Shown here: positions 12,235-25,770 of the stretch, one piece after another | Numbering within the stretch: the first letter of the stretch is position 1 | Layout: the number at the start of each line of letters is the position of its first letter | DNA from: Monosporascus cannonballus | Taxonomy: Eukaryota; Ascomycota; Sordariomycetes; Xylariales | Assembly (NCBI GenBank): GCA_004154925.1 | Contig: QJNS01000192.1 | Coordinates: 1-64,000 of the forward strand | DNA length: 64,000 bases | Reading direction: 5' to 3' | Notes under the pieces: generated by a model | The model's database searches: none | The model's input: only the letters and a program-made list of their open reading frames with translations | What the model was told of the DNA's origin: nothing | Position numbers and translations under genes: made by a program

Positions 12235-15200
12235 TATAAGCTGTCAACGATTTTTAAAGTGCCATTAGCCGTCCAAGACCTTCGGTGGGCTTCTGGTAAG
12301 AGGAAATCCGCGAGATCCGCCTCCCGAGCCATCGGGAGCCGCCCTTGGTGTCCGTCATTTGCACATAGCTTTCAGTCGCGTGTTTGTCGCCGCCCTAGAA
12401 CACCGACCGACAATGCGGGCGAAGTTTTGCTGTTCACGTAGTCGCAGTAATATCAGGCAGTGCGCTCAACCTTCATCGGGTTTCTGCCGTTACACTGGCA
12501 GCGCGCTTTCCACGGAAGCAGGTAGGCCATGTTGCTAAGATGGTCCACAGTGAGCTGCAGTGTAGGTCTGACCGCAGACACTATTGTTAATTACCAAGAG
12601 TTTCATCGCCGAATGCTGATGAAGTGATGCCTAAGACCGTACTGGTCCTGTGACAGGACTAAAATCTTAATTCCCGCCACCGTTGGCTCATATTATCGTG
12701 AGATAGTGAGAAGCTGTTCGGCGGGGCCTGCGTAGAGAAGAGATCCCGTACGAATGGCGGGGTGCGTGATCACTGGTTGGGACCAAAAAGTCAGCTCACG
12801 GCCAAACCTATGGTGGAAATATTCCAGAACACAAGAGATGCGGGGTTTTCGGCGCTTGAGATTGTGGCTGGTACATAATAACAGCTGTAAAGAATGGGAC
12901 CAGACCGTTGAAGATTTATCGACTTCACCATCCGTGTGTCCGTCTTGTTCTGCTTACATGCCACACGGATGTCTGAGACTCTCATCCCGCGATACAGAGC
13001 TGATGTGACTATCCCAAAAGCAGAAGGTCGACAAGTTGTAAAGGGAACTTTGCAAGGGTGATAGATACACTTGTGAAGGAATGGTCGTTTCATTGTGGCA
13101 GGAGGCCCGATGCACGCGAACTACGGAGGGTGACAATTCATGCATCGTCCGTGTATGGTAGATGGCGAGATCTAATGCTCCCAGACCTAATCCCGACACT
13201 GAAAGCCTCTTGCGTACGCGACCCCGTACGCCAAGTTCCGTCCCGAATCTCGTTCGATAAAACTTCCTACCTCGCAGCCTAGAAGCTTTCTAGATACCCT
13301 CTTGTTCCACCCGTCAGTGTTAGGCCTTGTGGGCCTGACCAGGCCTTGCAACACGCAAGGGCGGTGACCGTAGCAGAGGGATAGCCAAGTATGGAGCATG
13401 AGCAGGGAACTTTGTGACGTTTTGGGGGGTCAATATAGTAAACGGGCTGGTCCAATTCAAACTTGGCCCAATTTGGCCCAGCATGCCGGACGATTCGAAC
13501 TTCTCGATGTTTTCTAGCGACTCGTCCGCGGGCCCGGAAGTGCGCCCGGTACACACCAAACAAGAACGCTACCTGACGCTATCGGCATCGCCTGGTTGTC
13601 GATGGCGGGGGTGACCCTTCCCGGCGGTTTCCTTGGGCTGATCTGTCTTCTGACGATGCGCGAGAAGCACTTATTCCTGTCTGCCCTCGTATGTTGTGTC
13701 TGTCCGTCGGATGTGGTGAGGTAGACCCAGATTTCGATCCCCTTGATGACCCCACCAGATTTCCACGTTTATCGGACGCAGAACACACTGTGGTTGCGGC
13801 GATTATCCTTGCTCAGGATTCACCGAGTCGCCGTTCAAGCTTGCCGTCTTACCAGTCACTGGTCCACAAAGATGCCAAAGGAGCGGTTCGTGGAGAAGCG
13901 GCTTGGCGACGGACTCATCTATTTACAAGTACATTCTCGCCCAGAAGAAATAGAGAAGGACACTTACAGATGAGCAACTGGTGTCAATTTTCACCCTCGA
14001 CAGGTTTTCTCTGCTCTACTTGCTCGGGCCAGCCAGCTCTTGAGGTTGATACAAACCGGTAATATCTAATCGTATTTCTTATCCTACTTGTTAAGCAGCA
14101 GTCATGTGTTGCTTCAGCCGGAATCGGTTCGGTCCCGGAATTACATATCATGTAGCATTGCCTCGTCACAGACTCAGCCGGCCTGGTGCAAAAATTGGCA
14201 CAATACAGTAACAGAACACCTGTTGGTCTCGGCTATATACGAGAATCTTTGATTAGTCCTTATTAAACATCCAGGCATCGTATCATACAGACTACAGGGT
14301 CCGAATAGATAGTACTCTGGGTGTGGGAAGAGCTTGTCCATTAACCCAACCATACGTATGTTATATCGTGTATGCCGGTCGTCATCGCACGGCATGCCTC
14401 GTGCGTGTATGGGCCTAGGAATCAGATGGCGAGTGGGTGTCGTCAAACCAAGTCGCTAGTGAGGTCGACGACCATAGGCGGTGTTTATGTATGAAGTGAT
14501 GTACTAAACCACTTCGTGCTAATACCGACATTATGCATCATGAGCTTCTGGGATCCGCCGTTCACCTGGTTGCAATTTGTACGCATTGCGTGTGCTTGGC
14601 TTCAGGATAGACCCGTGACGGCAACTGACAGCTCTGGAGAGGGCCTAGTTGATGATCGACACTTTATTTACTTTTTGACTGACATCTCGCGCGTTCCGTG
14701 TTGGTGGGCTGCGGGCTTTGAGGGGTTAGTGTAGCACTCGGAGTGAGGTTGCAGCAACATGTCCATCGAGTTGGGTCGTTTCTCCATGCATTATTTCACT
14801 TTCTTTGTTGCCTTCGCCGCTAGGCGACAGCCTGCAAACATAACAATTGCGAGACCATGATAGCAAAGCGTCATAGAAGACCCAGGACAGAGCGGGACGG
14901 TATTGCATACTGCAATCTGCCCCAAGATCGGAAGCATCACATACGGGCCGATCCAGTCAGTCCATCCTGCCACTTGTACGATCGCGAGTCCGTGAGCCTT
15001 GTCTAATCCAACCAGTCAGTGACTAAGGGAGGAGAGTGACTTGCAGTGCAAGCACGAATCCCACCATCCACGTTTTGACGGGCGGCCGACACTAGTCTAG
15101 TGCCAGGTAGCTGTGGGCATTTCCCAGGGTTCGCCTAAAGAAATAGAAAATAGGAAAAGGGACTCCCCCTAAACAGAGGAAGAGGGGTATCACACACTAA

Positions 15201-15944
15201 GCGAATATATCGCGGCATCAGTCTCTCCCACCTACCTGCCATACTTATATCTCACCAACCTATACCCACCAGCACCTGCTACGCGCCAGGGTGCAGAACG
15301 TCCCTCTACATAACCGAGGCCAATACGACCTCATAGCGATCCTCTGTGACGATAGCCTAGGTCTATCTGCTTGCTTCAGGCTTGGTGGTACAGCAGAAAG
15401 CAGAGGAGTTCCAGCCCTCTCAGTCGCCGCTCAGCCAGGCCCGCCGAGGTGGGCCAACCCTACTAGGACCAGCGAATCGAGGCCGTTGCCTCAAAGTCCA
15501 GGTCGCATAGGCACAGAACGTGCAGCCACTCATATCGTCTTGAGCGACAATCCGAAATTCTTGACCAAGACTACTGACGCTTAGATCTTGTGAGGGAGGA
15601 TTCTCTGAGGATTGTATGGTCGCATTTCGATGAGCTGAAATTGGAAATGCAAAGATATGCGCATGCATCCATATATACCATACATGTATTAAGTACTCTG
15701 GTTGGGTGTTATTGTTAGACTCCCTAACAGTAGCTGACTATTACTGGATTAGGAGGTACTGTATGAAGGAGTAACTACCTAGTAAGTAAAAGTCATGTCA
15801 TTTTTACCCCTCGGCGTCTCTCGTTCTGCCTTTCTCGGTTTCTGACACCGAAGACGCATCCCATCCAAGAGGTGCTGACTTAGTATTACCCACACTATTT
15901 ACCTTAACTCTCCATGCTACCACTGGCGCTACCCAACTACCGCC

Positions 15945-15972
15945 ACCAGTTGACCACCACCAGTTGACCACC
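15945..15972. repeat. 14-bp tandem repeat, two copies
   Basis: ACCAGTTGACCACC occurs twice in direct tandem about 400 bases upstream of the RasGEF start. A run of CCATT pentamers follows at about 16,050. Either could be promoter or leader sequence. Confidence 0.6.
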
Positions 15973-16372
15973 ACCCCCTTATCGATTGAACTTGGGCCCA
16001 ACCTCAGCGGCTACAGCGTCAACTTCATTCAACCTCCCATCTTCAAGCCTCACCATTCCATTCCATTCCATACCTCCTCTGCATCTTCCATTTGTCGTAC
16101 CCATTGTACTAACCTAACTTTCCCCAGCCCCAGTTCTTGAGCGGCATTGATTTTCGAATCGGCGCACAATACCTCGGGATAGTCATTCTCTTGTTTGTTT
16201 TATTCGTGTTCCCCCTTCCGCTTCGAAATAATTATTCGCACACGCAGAGTTTTGCCGCCTTGCGGTCTGGTCTTGTCAGCTTATTACGGGTCATGACTTG
16301 ATACTTATTCCTTCATTTTGCCTTGAGAACTGTCGGTTGTACTCATCCAATCGCCGCATATCGAAAATCACG

Positions 16373-19300
16373 ATGCTCATGACACAGCCTCCAGTATCGG
16401 CACTGGTAACTTCGCAATCACAACAGAACAAGACATATAACTCGCGAAACCGATCGCGATCCGGCACTGTAGACAACAATCCTGATTCTGCTATTGATCT
16501 TTCCGACGGGTCCGCCTCGTCTCGATTCGACGGCGACCGCGATATTACCTACACATACAACATGAATGGCCTGATTGGGACGCAGCCGCCGGGCACACTG
16601 TACGTACGGGCTCTTTATGACTACGAGGCCGACGACCGCACAAGCCTAAGTTTCCACGAGGGGGATGTCATCCAAGTCATTACGCAGTTGGAGAGCGGTT
16701 GGTGGGATGGTGTCATAAACGGGGTTCGAGGCTGGTTTCCAAGTAACTATTGTCAAATCATCACAAGCCCCGACGAAATCCCCGATGCAGCCCAGGCCGT
16801 AGACGTGGATCGAGCGGATGATGATGACCCAGTACCGTACGAAGACGGCTTCCCCGATGACAATGAGTCGGATGCAGACGACTCCAATGCCCTGCCTCTT
16901 GAGGGCGTCGGGAAGAAGTGCCCGAAGGCAGATTTCTGGATACCGCAGGCTACAGCGGATGGAAGGCTGTTCTATTACAACACCCAGACGGGGGAGAGTA
17001 GTATGGAACTGCCCCTCGAGTCGCCCACCTCTCTCAATGAAAATGGCCCTGCCGATAGGATGAAAGCCCACATGCCAGAATATACTAGACCGCCGCCTGA
17101 GATCATGGCCGCAGGTATGATACGGGACGAAGATGAAGAGTCAGAGGTAACCTCTGCGTCGGAAGCCGAAGGTGAATCATCAATGATGGGTTCAATGAGT
17201 TCCCTGGTGAGTGGAATTTCTCATCCTTTCTTTTACGCCGATTTGCTAACAAGAACCCAATAGCCACCTCGCCGGTCGCGCCAAGTCCGCAACGATAGTA
17301 GCATCGGAATCTCTCCCTCGCCCTCGATGGACTCCATTACCAGTTTCACATCTAGAATGGGGCGCAGACCGACTGAGGCATCGATCAACACCATACCAGT
17401 ATCAGCTGGCCCGGGTCCAAGGCCTGTACTCGCCTCGGCAACCTCCTTCACTAATGCTGATTTTAACCTTCCACAAGCCGCCACAATCCCCCACTCCTTT
17501 TTCGACGACGGGGCCGCCCAGCCGTTGACCTGGAATACGCTGGTTGCCAACATGAAACGCGCCATCGACCGGTACCGCGAAGCTATAACGAACAACAATC
17601 GATCCGAGTATGTGAGCCGAGCAGAGGACATATCCGACCACCTCCGCTTGCTTCTGGCTGCGGGGTCCGGCACCACGGATAACCATTCCGGTCAGCCTTC
17701 CATCATTTCCACTAACAAGGCCCTCTACCCGCATTTCCGAGATATGATGTCCAAGTTCTCCAAGTTAGTCATATCGTCGCATATTGCTGCGGCAGACTGG
17801 CCGAATGCGGAATCCGTTCAGAAGTGCATGCAAGAAGCAGATGGCGTCCTCCTTGGCGTGTTCAGCTTTGTCGAGGTCGCCAGGCAGCAGAGAGGAGAGG
17901 ATATTCCCCGGCTCTTCCCTGGCTTCGTCATCGGGAGCACGACTGGTGGTAGCTGGCAGAACAATGGCCTCGGTCCTCGCGATCCCATCACGTCGAACTA
18001 CTTAGAGGAGGATGAAAGTGCCACTGAACCTACCGCCGTCTTGGATGGTAAACTCCTTGAGAGGCTCGACGAACTCAAGAGGATGTTGGTCTCCAGCATC
18101 AGGGAACTAGAGAAGAATCTAGGGTTGGCCAACAAGATCGTCACATCGTACCAACATGAGCTGATCAGTAACGGCGTCTGCATCGCCGGTGGGAAGGTCC
18201 TCGAGATGTTTAAGCCCTGGGTTGCCATGATCGAGTCCATCGACCTCTCCTCATTGAGAGATAGCTTTCACACGCCGCAGCTGGCCGATTTCAGCACCAA
18301 CAAGCAAAGCCTTTACGACAATATCTCCGATCTTGTGCTAGGATGCCAAGCAGTTGCGGGCCCCTTGAGCGACGAGTGGGCTGAGGTCCGAGGGGAGTCA
18401 TTAGAGAACAGACTCGAATACGTGCGGTCTTGCGCTCGAGCTCTGGAGACGAATTCTTCACACGTCGGCTTCTCCCTTCAGCTCTTGTCCGAGCAGGTGC
18501 AGATTAACCTACAGCAACAGCAAGAAGAGCGGATGCGGGAGGAGAACTACCAGCGGGAGCAGCTTAGGAGAGGAGATACAATGTCGTACAACCCAGCACA
18601 CGGGCGGAACGAGTCCCGCACCGTGGTCAGACCACCACTGATAACATCGCAGTCCTATACGGAGGGAGATGTCCCCAAAAATACCTATAGGAAAGGTGGC
18701 AACTTATCGAAAGCTGCGAAGGTTTTGGGAGAAGGCAATCTACCTGACGGTATGCAGCAGGTCGAAGAAACCCCACCGTTCCTCAGGCTCGACTACGAAC
18801 ATGACCTCTCTTGGGATCAGAAGACCTCGCCGCCATCCATCAAGGGAGGTTCCTTGTTGGCTTTGACAGAACAACTTACGAGACACGACAAGTTAGACTC
18901 TAACTTCAACAATACCTTCCTTTTGACTTATCGGTCGTTTACCACAGCGCGCGAGCTTTTCGAACTTCTAGTCCAGCGCTTTAACATTCAGCCACCGGAG
19001 GGGTTGAACCATATCGACTACGATATATGGAGGGATCGTAAACAGAAGCCGATTAGGTTCCGTGTCGTCAACATCCTCAAGAACTGGTTTGACAACTTCT
19101 GGATGGAAGAGCCCAACGATGAATCTCGACAGCTAATCCGCGACGTCTACACATTCGCCAGAGATCACGTCAAGTCCACGGAAACGCCCGGCTCCGCTCC
19201 TCTTATGGCTGTTTTGGACCAGCGACTCAGTGGCAAGGAGAACCCGTCGAAACGCTTGATCCAGACATTCGCGAACAACGTGCCCGCACCGATCATGCCG

Positions 19301-20254
19301 AAGAACATGAAAAAGCTGAAGTTCTTGGACATTGACGTCACAGAGTTCGCCCGTCAACTAACTATCATCGAATCTAAGCTTTATGGGAAGATCAAGCCGA
19401 CCGAATGTCTCAATAAGAGATGGCAGAAGAAGGTGGGCGAAGGCGAACCTGAACCGGCACCAAATGTCAAGGCCCTTATTTTACACTCAAACCAAATGAC
19501 CAACTGGGTTGCCGAGATGATCTTGGCTCAGATGGACGTGAGGAGGCGGGTCATGGTGATCAAGCATTTCGTTGCGGTTGCCGATGTGAGTCAATAACTC
19601 CCCCACTCGGTTAGTATCTCTGTCGCTGACAAGTTTTCAGAAGTGTCGAGGCCTGAACAATTTCTCGACTCTCACGTCGATCATCTCTGCCCTTGGCACT
19701 GCGCCTATTGCACGTTTAAAACGGACCTGGGATCAAGTTCCGGCTCGCACCAACGCGACCCTAGAGACTATGCGGACGCTCATGGCCGGCACGAAGAATT
19801 TTAGCGAATACAGAGAAGCTCTCCATGCCGCAAACCCTCCTTGTATTCCGTTCTTCGGTACGCCAACAGAAAAATCTTCTACTCGTATTCAACCAAGTTT
19901 CACTAACGCTATTGTACAATAGGCGTGTACTTAACAGATCTAACGTTCATCGAGGACGGTATTCCTTCGATCACCAAGAAGACCAACTTGATCAATTTCG
20001 CCAAGCGCGCAAAGACCGCTGAAGTAATTCGTGACGTTCAGCAGTACCAGAACGCTCCCTATTTGCTTCAGCCGGTACCGGAGTTACAAGATTACATTCT
20101 GAGTAACATGCAAGCTGCCGGAGACGTGCATGAGATGTACGACAAGAGTTTATCGGTGGAGCCGCGTGAGAGGGAAGACGAGAAAATCGTAAGGTATGTT
20201 GCTTTAAGGGAACAGCAAATGGCTGCGTCACAGGGCCAACTCTATTTCGGATGA
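16373..20254 (+). CDS. cdc25: Cdc25-like Ras guanine nucleotide exchange factor
   Basis: Four exons, 16373-17206, 17264-19585, 19641-19857 and 19923-20254, encode about 1234 residues. The three introns (57, 55 and 65 bp) have GTGAGT, GTGAGT and GTACGC donors. The frame is open upstream only from a TTG, so the ATG at 16373 (A at -3) is used. An SH3 domain at about 76-131 shows ALYDY, SGWWDG and SNYC. A WW-like segment near 193-220 reads FWIPQATADGRLFYYN. A long linker follows. The RasGEF N-terminal module is at about 795-930 (GGSLLALTEQLTRHDKLD) and the CDC25-homology catalytic domain runs from about 965 to 1200 (DIDVTEFARQLTIIE, then the exon 3-4 block with FIEDGIPS). It activates Ras by GDP release at the plasma membrane, upstream of cAMP/PKA or MAPK signalling. 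Domain order and length match filamentous-fungal Cdc25 proteins. No defect is seen. Confidence 0.95.
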
Positions 20255-22336
20255 ACGCCTGGAGGGTTAATGAACCCCAAACACCTTTTTGCTTGCTGGA
20301 AACAGTGATCCGCTTCCTATCTAAGAGATTGGTTAATTCCGAACAAATGCTTACTTACCTCTTAACTGGTATAGGGTCCTAGCTGAATCTGGCTTCCTAT
20401 AAGGGTGGCACACGGCCGGCTGTCCAACGCAAACATACATGCAGCGTGTATGTCTTGCACAACCCTGCATGCCGTTGCGGCAAAACGATCTCAGCAACCA
20501 ATTAAGCCGTGCAACACCTTGATGAACAACAGGCAGCGCTTAGGTACTGCTGCGTTCCTGCCGGGCCCCACTAGTAGCTGAGAAAGGGAGTAGGCATGGA
20601 TGGCCCCGTCGGAGGTCGTCTCCGGGACCCGGTAGACGGATTGTGTATACCGGACGTTTCATGCCAAGGTGTATCAACAAGCTAAGAGGGCTTCCCGAGT
20701 GTGTGCAATTCGGAGTCATGACATGATGCGAATCGGCCGACCGGAAGCCGAGACGCCAAACGGATACAGAGGAAGGACACCTTATCAGAAGCGGTGCGTT
20801 GTGACGTTACCCGTGCTCAAGCGGCGGCAGATGGTCATACAAGCGAGGGATAGGAGAAACTCAAGGCAGTCACTTGGAATGCTCCATTGGATTGGAGGAA
20901 TTTCTCTAGGAGAAATAGCGAACTTACAAACGATAGGTCAGGTTGTTGTTTTAAGTTCAGGGTGAGATAGGAGAGACGGATGCAACATGGATGCGACACT
21001 CGAAGACATCGGTTATTGTGGGGTTTAGCGACTACCTACTTATATCACGCGCCGCATTAACTCTTACGGATACTTAGATTCTGGCTACCATACGCCGGAG
21101 ATGTTTTAGGGGTGGTGCATCGGACGGGGTTGAGATAGTTACCATCGAGCTTATGGCGTGAGCTATGCAACCAGGGAATCGCCTGCTTCATGGGGATGAG
21201 GAATCGCTTTCTCCGTCGGGACTGTATAGATGGGCAGGTAGCTGTCATCCCGCAATGGAAATAGACCGAGAAATCAAGTCTCTTATGTCCTAGTCATTCA
21301 CTCAGTCCCAAACCGTTGCGCCAGCCCAGAGTAGTTAGTGCTCGCTCTCTAATGAGTTCGCATCCTACCTCGACTCCTACGGACGTTGGCTCTTCCCTAT
21401 CTAGACGCTGATGTCATGTCTATGCCTAAGCGTCTCGTATGTCAACCCGAAGGTGTCTTGGGGAGCTTGTCCCTATTTCGTGCTTCTCATGATAATGCCC
21501 CTCTCTTAACGTCTCGCCGGCTACGCAGACTGTGCTTCGTATGCGTCGAGCACAGATAGGGGTGAGGGCCTGTGTGCATTAAGAATCGAAACGCGGATAT
21601 CAAAGCAAGACCAGCTACCGGGTTTATCCTCCATTCTGTCATCCTTTGTCATTTCCACTTTTACTCTTTTTCTTCCTCTGTAGGTTCTCTCGCTGGTCTC
21701 GAGACGTAGGATCAGTGTGTACAGCACGACGCCTTTGGGAGATCGCCCTGAATCCCCCCTCAGGGGGGAGCCTTCGTATAACTACGAGTAGTATCTAAGA
21801 ATATCTTCGTCTGCGGAACGTTTCATATCTCAATATCACCCGGTTCTTGATCCTCCAAGGTTTTATTTCAATACACTCTTTCACCCGACTCCTCGGCTCT
21901 GCTTTGCAACCTTCCAGCGACCAAACTGCCTACATGTCTAAGTAGATGTGTCGGCTGACTGCATTATGCACACACGGTGTACATCCGTATGCGAGTTCAG
22001 TTAACCCGGATATCCAACACGTAGCGTATTCCCACAAGTCCTATACCACCCCGCCTGTAGAGCGTTTGTCCAGTAAGATCAACTGAATTGTTGTTCTACG
22101 CGCGTTGCCTCATGTAAATGGTACAGCCTCACTCAGGCTGTGTTACACCAACTATGGCGCATAGCAACATATGACAATGTCCGGCTATGTCTCAATCTTA
22201 CCTCGGCGGCGTTCCAGTATGCCTTCCCAGTGTGTGACAGCTTACGCTACTTAAAAGGCGTCAGGCCTCTCTTCCATGGCAATCCCAACCCAGCATTCTT
22301 TGAAACATACGGCAGCTCTCGCCAGACTCTGGGACG
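20255..22336. other. Intergenic, no supported gene
   Basis: 2.1 kb of normal GC content. No frame carries recognisable motifs. Confidence 0.5.
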
Positions 22337-23365
22337 ATGAGGCTCTTAAACACCAACTCTCTAGAGCTCGAGACACTCCCTGAAGACTGCCCGCCATATG
22401 TTATTCTATCCCATGTTTGGAAAAAAAAAAAAAAAAAAAAGTCCGGTTCCTGGACCTTTCGCCACAGAATGGGAATCCGCGCGGCCTCACCTCCAACGGG
22501 AAGGGTTTTCGCAAGATACGAAATGTGCCGCTTGTGCCAAGATGGACGGGTTTCGGTATTTACGGATCGACTCCTGCTGCATCAACAAGCAGAACAGCTC
22601 CGAAGAAACGGAATCTATCAACTCTATGTTCAGGTGGCATCGCAGCGCTTCCGTCTGTTACATATTTCCCGAGGACTTCGAGAGGACGGATCACACCATA
22701 GATGATGGTGAAGAATCATCTTGTGTTAAAACAGGCCCGGAAGAGGACAGCAGCTTCGTATTGGCGGCAAAGCCTGAGTCTAGCAAGATACGCCGACTAC
22801 AGCATTCGAGAGCATTGTGACCCAGCTCCTGCCTCTGGCTTTTACTGGCTGACAAACACTACTAGGTCATTTCATCCCATCTACCGTGGGAGACAGGTAT
22901 ACTCTCTTGTAAACGGTTCACTGGTGGTTGGACACTCCAGGAACTTCTCGCACACCAAATCGAAAGTTCTTCGACAAGTTTTGGGACCGATATCAGCGAT
23001 TTCGTACATCCTGGATAGCTTCTAGGTGTCGTCGGAAAAGAACTCGGAGCCCCCAAGACGTGTTGACTGGCCACCGATCCCTCCACTCAATGAACATAGC
23101 CATTAAAATGAGATGGGCCCCAGGGCACAAGACAGCACGGGGGGACATGGCCTATTCGCCCCCCGGGATTTTTGATGTGCAAATGGGAGCCCTATACGGA
23201 GAAGGTGACCGAAAGGCATCCATCAAGTTGCAGGAAGAGATCCTAAAGCACACGACAGATGAAACCATATCTGCATGGTCTCAACATGGCAGTGGCATTC
23301 TCGGGCTGCTCGCCGAATTGCCCGACTGGTTCGCGGACAAGCCTGACCAGGCAACGAAACCCTGA
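22337..23365 (+). pseudogene. Broken HET-domain gene
   Basis: The start reads MRLLNTNSLELETL and then PYVILSHVW, the classic beginning of heterokaryon-incompatibility (HET) proteins. Right after the Trp the sequence runs into 20 adenines. Family blocks then recur in other frames: RIDSCCINKQ and INSMFRWHRSASVCYIF from 22,5xx; WTLQELLA near 22,932; FFDKFW near 22,970; and GIFDVQMGALYGEGDR near 23,170-23,220. At least three frame changes and internal stops separate them, so no intact product is possible. HET proteins trigger cell death when incompatible strains fuse; decayed copies are common in ascomycetes. Confidence 0.85.
22421..22440 (+). repeat. A20 homopolymer inside HET gene
   Basis: Twenty adenines in a row sit exactly where the conserved residues after SHVW should be coded, and the frame shifts across it. 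Confidence 0.95.
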
Positions 23366-25770
23366 CTACTCTGCAACCGGGGCTTGAGGACCAGTCTGCG
23401 CATGGCGCGAGAGAAGCCCACAGTAGAAGAGCGATACCGTTTTTTATTGAACCCTGTCAATGTACGGACCATTCTATCTCCATCCCCTAGGTGAATCCAC
23501 CTAGGCGACGGCTAGTTTGCAAGACTGGGGAAGTTGGCATTCTCGTGCCATTCTCCCGGCCTCGAATGCCGCCAAATTTACGTTCCGCAGAGGCCTCCAC
23601 GGAGGCCCATCCGCGTTAGATCCGGTTGCTCCGACGTAACTCCCCCTTCCCATTATAAAGCGTACCAGTGCCGTGATTGGAACTTCGAGGGCGATGACCG
23701 AAAAAGGGAATCATTCTTAAACATTAACACATCTGTACGATAACGGTAAATTATGTTGCTGGTCTTGAAATCTTACATGAAAGTTCCCCATTACCTCGTC
23801 AAGTGGTATGTCTAATAGCAGTGCACATGGTTTACGACAGTTCCGCTGGCGCTTGGCCACGTTCCTGTGGGCTTGACACAAGGAATACTTTAGTCGAGTC
23901 GCTACCGACAACACTACAAACGATGAGTTTGGCGACATTATGGAAAAGACGTTGTTGGTTGGCGATTATATGGCCTATGTCTGAGCTCCCATGTGGCGTG
24001 TGTGGCACCGGGGATGGGCACTTGAATGTTGAGATATCCGCAAGAGAAATAGCGGGTGACGGAGAGATCGGGAGATATAGGGAGAAGGCGGACCCAGCGA
24101 GGTGTCAAGGGAAGTCGTAGGTACCCGTTTCTGGGCTCCAGTGACTCACTAGTGGTGAGGTTACGCGTGTAAAGATAGGGGGCTCCCCCCCCCCCGCGGG
24201 AATAGCCAGAGAAGGTGCAGGCATTGACGGCCATTCTATTCGCTACCTATACTGCGAGCTATCTGGGAGGATACTTCTTCTGTCTTCCATTCTATATTAC
24301 CACATCTCCTGACAAAGGCTATGATGCAAAGCAGATGATCGGACTCGCTTAAGCTATTGTGAGGTCCGGAGACGCACACCGCGCATGAAACTTACGAGTG
24401 GCCCCTAATCGACCTTAAAACTCAATGATCCTGGATACCCCATATGTCACGAGGGAAAGATAGCATCCGCATGGTCGTCTCACTAGCTGCGCTTTCTCCT
24501 ACGGCCGCTACCCTGGTATTTTAAGGGGGAGCAATAGGGATTACAAAATAGGGAGTGAAAACGACGCGATTAGGATGGTATGGTCGAGCTCTGCTTTGTC
24601 TAGACTTCAGGCAGGTCTACGGCAGTATGATTATCAGGAATAGTCGAGACGATCACGCCCCAATTTGACTTAGGATGGTTATACAGGCTTATTCCCCATG
24701 ACTCCGTCTTGGATAGAGACTCAAGTCCGTCGTATAACTCCTCTCTTGGTAGATTTAATGTTAGTCATCCTAAGGCGGTCTGTTATATGGGAGCCTTCTA
24801 GACTTGCACGACCTTGTTGCCCCAAAAGTCGACATTATGGCGGAACATGGCGATCGGTCTTGCTACGGATGATTATCAGCCATTAGTCATTAGGTGCATA
24901 TAAGTAGTTATTACATGGGTCCGCCAAATTTGTTCCGATTCGAGCGACGCGTCCTCCCTAACTCCCCATCCCATGGTACAAATCTAAGATAACCCTCTAG
25001 CCATGTGACCAGTGATAGCCCTCACTCGCCGGAAACGACAGAATAGACTAGACCCACTCTCTTCAGAATTAGAACAATTTGTTATACAGCCCTACCCTGA
25101 CACGCCACCGGTAATGGCAAGTAGCAAAATGATGAGGTTCTGGGGGTTCGGAAAAGGGGTCTCAGACACCATGCGATGTATAGCGCCCGGTCATACTGAA
25201 GTTCTTGTATTTACTTCAGAACAGGTTGTTAAGAAGCCGATTCTGCCGTCCCAGCAGTTGGTGTTAGAATATTGGGGATATTGGCATCAGGTCTCAGTTG
25301 AGTACCGGCCACCCTCCATTATCAGCTAGTCAATCTTACACCCCTGTGTTACTGCTCATGCCTCAGTATGGGATCACAAGGTTTCTCGGTTGCAATAGAG
25401 GTACATACGCTCCTCCCGTTCAGTCCTGGGGGTAGAACGAGTGTGGCTCTTCACGACACAGCTCTTTGGGCTTGACCCGAGCCGCTTCAAGAGCGCTCAT
25501 GCATCGAGCTGCGACCAGGCCTCGTATATCTTATCCCTAATGGCCTCGTGCCCGAGGCTTCGGGGGTGGAAGGTCTTCCCGTAGTATGTCGGGACGTACC
25601 ACATCTGCAAGCATCCGAGTTTAGAAGTGTTCCACCGCTAGGACCCAGGTAGATTTGGGAATCATTGCTCAAAAGTCAAATCCACAGCAGCGGTTGCTCT
25701 GCGAATGATCAAATAAAGAAGGGGTCTCAAGATTTAGCAATAACTTACTGAGTTCTGAGAGATGAGGTCC
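23366..25770. other. Intergenic, no supported gene
   Basis: 2.4 kb with only short random frames. A run of about 12 cytosines is at 24,185-24,196. It lies downstream of the minus-strand esterase gene. Confidence 0.5.

Larger units (their letters stand above)
7990..16372. other. 8.4-kb gene-poor region
   Basis: The first several hundred bases are the promoter and leader of the transcription factor, with a pyrimidine-rich strand around 8,480-8,640. Beyond that no complete gene can be supported. Base composition stays normal, so this is not a RIP block. Short stretches look coding but are not extendable (12,046-12,234, and around 10,980-11,190), suggesting old gene remnants. The last kilobase is the upstream region of the RasGEF gene. 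Confidence 0.5.

Noticed and set aside
13691..14062. 123-codon plus-strand open frame
   Set aside because: No recognisable motif, and overlapping frames of similar length. One alternative frame (PKERFVEKRLGDG) looks protein-like but cannot be extended.
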